DNA of 64,000 nucleotides, taken from contig NC_053139.1 in the NCBI RefSeq assembly GCF_016808335.1, positions 34,245,954 through 34,309,953 on the forward strand. Direction: 5' to 3'. Numbering within the stretch: the first letter of the stretch is position 1; each line of letters opens with the position of its first letter. Shown piece after piece: positions 23,555-32,755 of this stretch. Made by a program: the position numbers and the translations under genes. The notes under the pieces are model-generated. The model made no database searches and had not been told where the DNA came from. It saw only the letters and a program-made list of their open reading frames with translations. Source of the stretch: Panicum virgatum. Taxonomy: Eukaryota; Streptophyta; Magnoliopsida; Poales; Poaceae.

Positions 23555-24436
23555 CTACTTCATCACTTGATCGATGACGAGTTCAGAGTCGCCCCGCACG
23601 TCGAGGCGCTTGACTCCAAGTTCGGTGGCGATGCGGAGGCCACAGAGGAGGGCCTCGTACTCCGCCATATTGTTGGACGCTGGGAAGTGGAGGCGAATCA
23701 CATAGCGCATGTGCACACCGAGGGGCGAGATGAAAAGGAGGCCATCGCCTGTGCCGGTTTTCATCATCGACCCATCGAAGTACATGGTCCAACACTCTGC
23801 TTAAATTTGTGGTGGGGGCAGCTGAGTGTCGGTCCACTCAGCGACGAAGTCAGCCAAGATCTGGGATTTGATCGCCTTACGAGGCGCATAAGTTAGAGTT
23901 TCTCTCATTAGCTCCACTGACCACTTGGCGATCCTACCCGTGGCTTCCTGATTGTGGACTATCTCTCCCAAGGGGAAAGACGAGACCACGGTGACAGGAT
24001 GGGCCTCAAAGTAGTGGTGAAACTTGTGCCGTGCCAAGACCACTGCATATAGCAGCTTCTGGATCTGTGAATACAGTGTCTTGGTCTCGGACAGTACTTC
24101 GCTGATGTAGTACACTAGCCGCTGGACAGGCAGAGCGTGACCTTCCTCTTGTCACTCCACAACAATTGCGGCGCTGACCACTTGGGTCGTCGCCGCAACG
24201 TATAGGTAGAGGGACTCGTCGTCTATCGGTGGTGTTAAGATGGGGGCATGAGTGAGTGACGCCTTTAGCCTGTCGAGGGCTTCCTGAGCCTCGGGGGTCC
24301 ACGAAAAGCGCTTGGTCTTCCTCAAGAGTCGATACAGAGGCAAGCCTTTTTCACCGAGGCGTGAGATGAAACGGCTAAGGGCTACCAGGCAGCCCATGAC
24401 CCTCTGTACCCCCTTCAAGTCTCGGATCGGCCCCAT
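23555..24436 (-). pseudogene. Gypsy RNase H region
   Basis: Two blocks on the minus strand: the reverse-transcriptase-linked RNase H (24436-23801, with FSWTPEAQEALDRLKA and YYISEVLSETKTLYSQIQKL), and an additional cellular-type RNase H fold (23785-23555, with YFDGSMMKTGTGDG, NMAEYEALLCGLRIA and RGDSELVI). The second gives the Asp, Glu and Asp catalytic residues. Several stop codons and frame changes separate the blocks. A second, archaeal-type RNase H after the first is a known feature of the Tat lineage. Confidence 0.8.
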
Positions 24437-24499
24437 CCATCTGATGGCCTCGACTTTCTCAAGGTTGGGCTCAATGCCTCGCTGGGAGACAATGAAGCC

Positions 24500-25216
24500 C
24501 TAGAGCATGCCTCGAGGCGCCCTGAACACGCATTTCTCTGGGGTGAGCTTTACCTCCTTAGCCCTTAGGCAGTCAAACGCGATCTTGAGATTGGTTACCA
24601 GGTCATCGGCTTTCTTGGATTTTACAACGATGTCATCAACATATGCTTCTACGTTCCGCCCGATATGGTTTCCGAATACGTTGAGCATACATCGCTGGTA
24701 TGTAGCTCCGGCGTCTCTGAGGCCAAATGGCATCGTGACATAGCAGTACATGCCGAAAGGTGTGATAAAAGAAGTCGCGAGCTGGTCGGACTCTTTCATC
24801 TTTATTTGGTGGTAACCGGAATAAGCATCAAGAAAGGATAAAAGTTCACATCCTGCAGTTGAATCAACGATTTGATCAATACGTGGCAAAGGAAAAGGAA
24901 CCTTCGGACATACTTTATTTAAACTAGTGTAATCTACGCACATCCTCCAATTTCCATTCTTTTTCTTAACTAACACAGGATTAGCTAGCCACTCGGGACG
25001 AAATACCTCCTTGATGAATCCAGCCACCAGAAGCTTCTGTACTTCCTCGCCGATTGCCCGGCGTTTGAGTTCGTCGAAGCATCGCAGGCGCTGCTTCACC
25101 GGCTTGGAGTTGGGTCGGATGTCAAGGGAGTGCTCTGCTCTCGGTATGCTAGGAATATTCGAGAGGCTCCACACGAAGATGTCTGCGTTGGCGCGGAGGA
25201 AGTCGACAAGCACCAC
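24500..25216 (-). pseudogene. Gypsy reverse transcriptase
   Basis: A continuous minus-strand frame of 238 residues spans the RT fingers and palm. Motifs seen are VKKKNGNWRMCVDYTSLNK, FPLPRIDQIVD, LLSFLDAYSGYHQI, FGMYCYVTMPFGL and the catalytic AYVDDIVV (the YVDD codons are at about 24631-24643). It is the best preserved part of the element. Both ends of the frame run into frameshifts or stops. Confidence 0.92.
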
Positions 25217-25219
25217 TTC

Positions 25220-25821
25220 CTATTTGCTGTCGAGGGTGGCGCTGACCTGCAACGCCTTGTTGTGAGGGTGGCTCAGGTCGAGGGACACCTTTTTGATACC
25301 CTCAGCAGGTTCGAAGCTGCCCGTGTGCCAGTGCGTGGAGTCCATGGCTTCGCTTGCCATCTTATCTAGGCTGGCTGCGAGGGCCTCATCCTTTGCTTGG
25401 GCCTCGGCGCGTTCGACGCACTCAACGTCGCACTCGTAGGCGTGCTCGAACGACGGGCCGACGGTAAAGACGCCCTTCGGACCCGGCATCTTCATCTTGA
25501 GGTAGGTGTAGTTAGGGACCACCGTGAACTTGGCGTAGCATGGTCGTCCTAGTATGGTGTGGTACGCTCCTCGAAACCCTACTACCTCGAAGGTGAGTAC
25601 TTCCTTGCGGAAGTTGACTGGCGTGCCAAAGCAGATGGACAAATCGATCTGTCCGAGGGGTTGGACTCGCCGACACCAAAGCAGACTGGCGACACGCTGG
25701 GACATAGCTTGTCCAAGCCGATCCCCACGAGCTCCAATGTGTGCGCGTACAGTATGTTGAGGCTGCTGCCCCCGTCCATAAGCACCTTGGAGAACCGGGT
25801 GTGGCCGATGATGGGGTCCAC
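25220..25821 (-). pseudogene. Gypsy aspartic protease region
   Basis: Minus-strand frames at 25582-25821 and 25220-25705 contain LMDGGSSLNILYAHTLELVG, the active-site segment in which D-G-G-S stands where gypsy proteases have D-S/T-G. They also contain ARQSTSARKYS-type shadow sequence and the following GAYHTILGRPCYAKF block. A frameshift separates the active-site half from the second half. Confidence 0.75.
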
Positions 25822-25941
25822 GACGAGCGGGTACTAGCCTGGATTCGGGATGTAGTCAGGATGATCCTCGCAGCTGAAGGAGATGGTGTCCTCCGACCAG
25901 TTGAGGTAGGATGGTGTAGCCTTGGTAACGGAGAAGACCTC

Positions 25942-27947
25942 TCAGCACTCTCGCTTGCACTGCCGAGCGGTCATTTTCGCCGTTGGCCCGCCGAAGATGA
26001 AGAACACGTTCCCCACCGAGGGGAAACTGTCGCTACCCTTGTCATCCTCATCCTTCTCCTTCTTGGCTTCGTGCTTATGGCCGAGATGGTTGAAGTACTT
26101 GCGGAGCATATCACATTCCTCGAGGGTGTGGTTAACCTTGCCCTTATGATAAGGACACGACTTCTTCAGCATGACGTCGAATAGACTGCCGCCTCGAGGG
26201 GGTCCCCAGGGACCTTTGTGATCAGGGGTGACGACGAGGGCCTCGTTGGAGTCCTCGTCCTGTCCCTGACCGCGCTGGATCGGCAGGCCCTTCTTCTTTC
26301 CCTTCTTTCCCCTCTTGGGCTTCTTCGTGGGGCTCTTGGTCTTGTTGCCCTCCGCGGGCGCCTCCACCTTGCGTATGCCTTTCTCGCCATCGAAGATAGC
26401 ACTGACTGCCTCCTCACCGGAGGCGAAGTTGGTTGCCACGTCGAACAGATCGTTCGCACTGGAAGGAGGGTTCCGTCCCAGCTCGCGCATGAGATCCCTG
26501 CACGTCATACCCAAATGAAAGGCACTAATGACTTCGGAGTCGGTGACGCTGGGGAGCTCGGTGCACTGCATGGAGAAGCATCAGATGTAGTCTCGCAGGG
26601 GCTCATTAGGTTGTTGACGGCACCCTCGGAGATCCCAAGAGTTTCCAGGACGCACGTACGTGCTCTGGAAGTTGCCCACGAAGGTTCTGACCAGGTCGGA
26701 CCAGTCATGGATCTGCTTGGCGGGAAGATGTTCGAGCCACATGCGCGCTGAATCCGCAAGATGCAGAGGAAGGTTGCGAATAATGATGGCATCATCAGTC
26801 GCACCGCCCAGCTGGCATGCTAGGCGGTAGTCGTTGAGCCAGAGCCCAGGATCTGTTTTTCCCGAGTACTTGATGAGAGTGGTGGGCTACCAAAAGCGTG
26901 GGGGAAACGGAGCAGCGCGGATTTCCCGACTGAACACACGGGTGCTCGGAGGCTCCGGTGATGGGCTCCTATCCTCCTTGCTGTTGTTGCGACCACCACG
27001 TCGAGGTTGGTAGCCGTAAACGACACCATCCTTCTTCTTCTAGTTGAGGATGTTACGGGTGTCGCCGTCATGGGCGTTGCCGCGTGTGTCCCAGAGGCGA
27101 TCCTTTGCAGGAGTCAGCTTGACACATTCGTGTATCGTGAGTGCCTTTGCCCCGCCGGTAGGGTGCGCACTGAGGCCACAAGGTCCTGCTGTGCCGCCCC
27201 ATCGGCTCTCGCTGAGGCCACCGAGTGCATACGAGATGCAAAGATCTCGGCCTGCTGCACCGCGGCATCCTCGAGGAGGGCTTGTGCTTCCTTGCGCAGG
27301 TTGCGACCCTCTGGCGTAGATGGCTCGGGCATAGCACGGCGTAGAAGTACCGCAACAGTGATCTTCTGGCTAGCCCTGTTCAGGGCCAGGGGACTTCCTT
27401 CGCGACCTTCCGCCATGATCCGTTCCCAAGCCACGCGTCCAGCCTCTCGAGCCCCCGTACCGTGGCCGGTACGTTCCTCCTCGAGTTTGGTTTCAAGCTC
27501 CTGGAGTTGTGCCAGCCGCGCTTGCTGTAGCGCTACGTTTGTCGGGGTAGACGGTCCAGGTGCCGCAGTTGCTCCTGCTGCGGGCGTCGCGGCATGTGCC
27601 GCGTCTACGGCGTCATTGTCATCGTGTTCCCCTAGCACGGCGACGAAGCATTCCCGAGTTGGGTCGTAATCCCCCTTGCTGGAGTCGTTGGAACAGGTGA
27701 GGCAGTAGTCTGCCGCAGCCTGAAATGACAAGAAGGCTCCGAGATCACAGATTCCAGAGTAGTTTCATTCCAGGTTCACACGATCGTACGCGGGAGCGGG
27801 TCCCTCGCCAGCGGAATCGGGGTACGAGCTGTCAGGTGTTGACACGATGAGGTTGCGAGTCGAGAGCAGATGATGCCTGGGCGAATCTTCGTACGCGCTC
27901 ATGTTGGTGCTGACAGAGGACGTGTAGGTCACGGCATAGGCTCGCAT
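25942..27947 (-). pseudogene. Gypsy gag region
   Basis: Minus-strand frames (27731-27114, 27071-26820, 26571-25942) together span gag. Visible pieces are a variable Ala/Glu-rich N-terminus, the retrotrans_gag core (VISAFHLGMTCRDLMRELG, DLFDVATNFASGEEAV) and a Lys-rich stretch. A CPYHKG...HTLEEC zinc-knuckle-like segment follows. The frames are split by stops, so gag is not made intact. Confidence 0.8.
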
Positions 27948-28326
27948 CTAGTACGGGTAGGGCGGTGGCCTAGACGTGTCCCCCTCCGTCAACGTCGCGG
28001 TTGCTTTTGGTGATGAAGAGGTGGCGCTTCGCGTCGTGGCGCCAGGTTGTGGCACGCTAGCCTCAACCCACGTGGGGGAGCTGAGGCGTGCCACCCTGTG
28101 CCATTCCATGCGCGCTTGTCGCGCGCGCCCCTGGAGCGTCGGGGTTGGTTCTGGGCGAGAGGAGCTCCAGAAGGTAACCGCTGCCGATTGCCCTAAACTC
28201 GAGACTCCCGAACCAGATCACCGTGCCTGCCGGGAGCGGGTCCGATCTGCCCGCCATCTATAGAGCAAACGGGAATGGAGGATGATTGTCACGCGGCGTG
28301 CCCCTACTTGGCACGCCAACTATCGG

Positions 28327-29634
28327 TGTCCGGACCTTACGGTCTAGCATCAACTAGTAATAATGCTGCGTGTCCCAGTCTCTAGATGGTTGATGCAAGA
28401 GAAAACACAATGGCGCCGGGTTTATTCTGGTTCCGGCCGATGAGGCCGTACATCTAGCAGAGAGGGAGGCACTGTATTATCTTACACCTGAGTGCTTGTA
28501 GTAGGGGGTACAAGCTTGAGCGAGAGAGGGAGAGAGGCTCCCAAGTCTCTAGATGCGATAGAGCTGATTGAGGCAAGTGGTAATATGTGGAGTGTTTAGT
28601 GTGAGTGACTATCCGCGTATGTCCGCTTGTGTCCGAACGTGTGGCCCTCCCTCCTTTTATAGACTCAAGGAGGGAAGGTTTACATGCGTGCGTGATCTTC
28701 TGGAGTTGTCCCTTTCCCCCTGAATCGGGGGAGAACAGTTGAGGGCCTCTAGCGCCGGGCACTATGGAGCATGGCGCCGGGCACTATGGAGCTTGGCGCC
28801 GGGTGTGGTCATCGTCCTGGGACACCTTTTGACCGTGCCCGGGCGTGTCCTTGCCCTGTGGCGCCAGTCAGCGGCGTGGCGATTGCTGTGGAGATGCGCT
28901 GTGCTCTGCGTTGATGGGGCGGAGCACCGAGGGTGCTTCCGATGGCGGTCTTGCCTCGGTCAAGGGCCGTACTGCGTCCAAGGGTCGCCGCCCATGCCTG
29001 TCGAGGGTCCTGCAGAGGAGAAGAGTACAAGGAGTAGACGGCACAGTGGCGAGGCATTGTCAGACCTGTTCGCACAGTGCTCCGCAGATCCACACCGTGC
29101 CGGGAATAGCGCACAGTGGTCGGTGCAGGCGGATGGGACGCCAGTCACGTTCGCTGTGCGGTGTGGTGGCTGATGCCGGCTGACGCCGTCTGACTTCCGC
29201 CCCATGCCGCGGAGTGGTTGCAATAAATGCGCTTGTCCCGTCGAGTGGTTGTGCCGCAGCTCCAGTCTACCGAGGGGACTCTCGAACGAGGTGGAATTCC
29301 CCTCGAGCCGAGGCCCCCGCAGAGAGCTCGGCTGAGTGGGCCTCGGGCGAGGCGGAGATTGCCTGCGCGCCGAGGGGCCTCGGTATGGAGCCCTCGGGCG
29401 AGGCGGAGTTTGCTCCACGGCTGGTGAAGCCTCGGAAGGGCCGTACGGTGGTGTTGGGCCGTGGGCCGAGCGTGTTTGTGGGCTTTTTAGACCTGGAGAG
29501 GATTTTGGGCATCCAAGTATAGATGAAGGCTCCGCCTCAAGGGCGGATTTGGCTCGAGTGTCTAGTTGTGTTTTGCGTGTTTTGGGGCATTTTTAATCCG
29601 TAACTAGGTTGCTCCTAATTACAGTACCCAACAG
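28327..29634 (-). repeat. 5' LTR of the truncated gypsy element
   Basis: This is a 1308-base block. On the minus strand it starts TGTTGGGTACTGTAATTAGG at 29634 and ends CCGTAAGGTCCGGACA at 28327, giving TG...CA ends. The leader follows immediately inside. No second LTR remains in the window. The open frames inside it are LTR shadows. Confidence 0.8.
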
Positions 29635-29695
29635 AAAATGCCTCAATCCGTAACTAGGGTGCTCCTAATTACGGTACCCAACAGAAAATGCCTCT
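29596..29695. repeat. 50-base tandem duplication across the LTR edge
   Basis: Units 29596-29645 and 29646-29695 both read AATCCGTAACTAGG...CCAACAGAAAATGCCTC and differ at two positions. Each holds the last bases of the LTR plus 11 bases of flanking target DNA, so the duplication arose after the insertion. Confidence 0.9.
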
Positions 29696-30094
29696 CTGCA
29701 CTGGTGGAGCCACGTATCGGCAAAATGTCCGCTAGCGCCTGGTAGAAATTCTTAGCACGAGCAGGCAACATTGGAGAAACATTATTTTAGCACTAGCAAG
29801 AATCAGGAGCACTTCATTGAACCTTCAGTTCGTGGGCGGCTCTGCCACTGCCCCCTGTGAATTTTGTCCATTACATATGAAGTTAAATGAATTATATTCT
29901 AGTGTGTTGTTCTACAAATAGTTACAATGTTCATATGGTATATTTAATCACACCACTATTGTACTATTAATGCTGCAGTCTGTCTATAAAACTGTGTCAT
30001 GAAACTGTGTACTGAGAGTATTTTATTTCAGTGTTAAATTGATGAGACACTTTTAATAATTGTGCGATGAAACTCTCAAATGAGACTGGTCTAA

Positions 30095-30582
30095 ACTGGT
30101 ATGGCCAGGACGCCGTCGCCGTGGAGCGAGCGGATAGGCATCGGCGTGCAAATTTAAGGCAAACATTCTCGGGCCGATCACCCGCTCCGCCACCTACAAG
30201 TTGATTGCTCCCCTGGATTCCAAGTAGCCACCGCTTTGCTATTCAGTAGTGATTTCCGATACAGTTCGCCGAGGCCAAACTAGCAAACTCCATGTAAAAA
30301 AGTTTAAAATTGAGTTATCAAAGTAAAAGTTGGAACTTTTTTTAAAAAAATAGTAAAACTTGCAAATGCATTTGGGCACGCATGTTGCGTTCTACTAGTA
30401 CTAAACTATGTGTTTTGTACTTCTGAATAATTTTATCCTTTCCGTGAAGGCTTTGTCGCTTTGATCCATTGTTCTCTGTGCCTCTTGGTGAACTCCGAGA
30501 CAATACCAAATCGTCAAATTGCAGTGGTCACAATCGTCGTTTTCGTTTAAGTCAAACTTCTTTTCTTCATGATGCAGCTTTA
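30095..30582. other. Unassigned region
   Basis: No gene or repeat boundary was recognised between the Harbinger-like element and the next Helitron. Confidence 0.3.
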
Positions 30583-31075
30583 TCTTATTATTTAGCCAAT
30601 AAACAGAGTCTTCATGTTCGTTCTTATGATCTAGAAATTCCCACATTAATCGGAGAAAATAAAAATTACCCACCAGTACCATTACGATAAAAATTAACCT
30701 AAAATACTCTTGTGCCTAATTAAAAATCACCCACCAATACCATTATGAAAAATTAAATATAAAATACCATTTAGCTATGTATCAGTTACAAATATATACT
30801 ATTAATAAAAACTAAAGCTAACAACAATCAATCAAAATAAAATGAAAATGAAATAAAATAATTATTTGCATAATATTATTAAAGCTCAACTAATCAAATT
30901 GTTATTATAGGTAGATCATAGTTAAATTATTTTAGTAAACAATAAGACATAATTTACGAGATAATGAACATGATGATGTGTGGTAAAAAAATAGTATAAC
31001 TTTTAAGAATACAACGACATATAAATTTTTAAATTTTTAATACTAGCCGCGCAAATACGCGGGCTATACGTCTAG
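30583..31075 (+). mobile_element. Helitron family A, copy 3 (uninterrupted)
   Basis: It begins TCTTATTATTTAGCC preceded by A, and ends with a hairpin (GCGCAAATACGCG), GGCTATACGTCTAG, followed by T. At 493 bases it is the uninterrupted form of the elements at 7734-9437 and 15128-16346. A TA/TG microsatellite follows at 31081-31106. No coding capacity. Confidence 0.9.
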
Positions 31076-31399
31076 TTACATATATATATATATATATGTG
31101 TGTGTTGGCAACGTGGCTTCTCTCTCTGAAACTGGTAGTATTGTCACTAGGATCTTCGATTCATTGCTCAGCATATACGCGAGATGCTCTTTTTTTTGTG
31201 TATATAGAAAAATAGAGTCGCATATGACAATGATGCTGACACGAAACAATTTTTTTTTGCCTGTCGATAAGGCAGTGACATGACATGAGGAGCCGATTGC
31301 TTATGGATGCACTGAATTGATGGTGGATGGACGACAGATAGATCATTTGAACTAGATCAGATGTTAAATTACTGAGGACTAAATATGAGTTAACATTAA

Positions 31400-31575
31400 A
31401 AATAATTGCTTAAGCTGGGGCTAATTCACTAGATAAATTTATTAAATCTAATTAATTCACAAGATAAATTATGGACTAATTAGACTTAATAAATTCCTAT
31501 CGAGGATTAGCCAACATTTATGTAATTAGTTTTATAATTAGCTTATATTTAATACCTTTAATTGGTACCCAAACA
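31400..31575. mobile_element. MITE-like AT-rich remnant
   Basis: The stretch GGGGCTAATTCACTAGATAAA ... TTTAATTGGTACCC contains the TTAGACTTAATAAATTC / AATTAG blocks typical of the Tourist-like MITEs elsewhere in the window. Clear terminal repeats and a target duplication were not resolved. Confidence 0.4.
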
Positions 31576-31646
31576 TGTATATGACGGTGACTAAACTTTA
31601 TTTACCACATCCAACATCCCCTGGGATGCTCTTGGGATGAAGACGT

Positions 31647-32130
31647 TTTTTTTTAGATTAAAGATAGAGTGTGTATCCGACTTCATTGTCTCAAGAGACA
31701 AAATCAGGCCAACTTATTACAAGACTCGAGTTCTCGTCATGGCACAAGCGCCATAGACTACACGACCACAAGTCGTAGCACCAATCAAACGAACAAACAC
31801 ACTAAAAATCATTTTTTTTTGAAAAAATAAAGCAAGCCGACAAAATCCTAAAAGAAGAAGACAATCCAGTCGACGAGAACAACTAAAGACTCGAAATCTC
31901 GAGGAGACGACAAGCGTTCTCTAACACTTGTCTTCGCTCTTCAAGCCGCCGTAGCTGTGCCCACTGGCTCTGCCAGTAGGTTCTCCGAACTAGTACCTAC
32001 AAAAAAGATTTAGACTGACATTTATCAAACACTATTTCATTCTTTGTTATCCACATAGACCAATATAATGCTGATGTGGCAACCCATAAACTTGACGAAG
32101 ACTTGATGCACAAATGGATGAACTAGCAGC
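31647..32130 (-). mobile_element. L1-type LINE 3' fragment
   Basis: On the minus strand a frame encodes SALYWSMWITKNEIVFDKC, then YWQSQWAQLRRLEERRQVL, a pattern typical of the zf-RVT-containing C-terminus of plant L1 reverse transcriptases. A short 3' UTR follows and the sequence ends in an A-run (T-run on + at 31647-31655). It is 5'-truncated. No target duplication was resolved. Confidence 0.6.
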
Positions 32131-32615
32131 AAACAACAGTATAGTGTCCTACGAAGCTACGAGCCTCCTCAGTGAAATCCAGACGGCATTATTAAAAAGG
32201 AAAAACCGCCAGAATCATTTACACTAGAAATAAAAATTGCCATGTGATGGGTTCAGTTCTCAAGTGACTGCACACTAAAAAGTCATCGACCCTGTCCTAA
32301 ACTCCTACGGCTTGTTTATAGCAGTAGGCATATGAAGTGCAGTCATAACAAGACAGAACACAAAAATGAAGCACAAAACAAAATGGAAATAGTACATTAC
32401 TCCTAGTATAACATGTAGGAGCAGTGACTAAGCTAGTGAGATGATTAGCTTGGTCGCCACTATCAGAACAATACTCGATATTTTTTTTTTTTGAGAAAGA
32501 ACAAGACTCGATTGGGCATCCATCAACTTGTGTCCTTCTAACCCCCACCACCACTAATCTCTGTGCGAAGACCGTTGACCCGTTGACTGAAGACTCCGCC
32601 CCCTTTCACACGTAG

Positions 32616-32620
32616 TATAA
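32616..32620 (+). promoter_or_regulatory. TATA-like box of the receptor kinase
   Basis: TATAA in CGTAGTATAACAGG lies about 140 bases upstream of the ATG and is followed by a CT-rich, leader-like stretch (32630-32755). The position is consistent with a plant core promoter. This is inference from sequence only. Confidence 0.5.
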
Positions 32621-32755
32621 CAGGCTCCCCCGTTCGTCACTCTCATCCATCACGGTCACGGGCTCACTCCCCTCCTCCCCTGCCCACCTCAGCTGCTCTG
32701 CTCGGCAGCTCAGCTCAAGCTCACCTCACCGCCCAGGAAGCTTCCAAGTAAAATA

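Larger units (their letters stand above)
22466..29634 (-). mobile_element. Truncated Ty3/gypsy (Tat-lineage, RIRE2-like) retrotransposon
   Basis: In minus-strand order: a 5' LTR (29634-28327), a leader beginning GTTGGCGTGCCAAGTAGGGG, then gag, protease, reverse transcriptase, RNase H and part of integrase. The element stops abruptly within integrase at about 22466, and the 3' LTR is missing. Many frameshifts and stops break the polyprotein, so it is not autonomous. The gene order with integrase last defines Ty3/gypsy. The long gag and the leader resemble RIRE2-type grass elements (inference). It is inserted into a Harbinger-like element, with GAAAA next to the LTR at 29635. Confidence 0.9.
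21360..30091. mobile_element. PIF/Harbinger-type element interrupted by a gypsy retrotransposon
   Basis: The left end GGCCAGTCTCCGTGGACATTTCATC and the right end, on the other strand GACCAGTCTCATTTGAGAGTTTCATC, form an imperfect terminal inverted repeat. TAA lies on both sides (21357-21359 and 30092-30094). Without the retrotransposon and the duplicated 350-base segment, the element would be about 1.2 kb. A GC-rich stretch at 21540-22060 is open in several frames but does not resemble a PIF transposase or a Myb-like ORF1. Probably non-autonomous. Confidence 0.7.
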
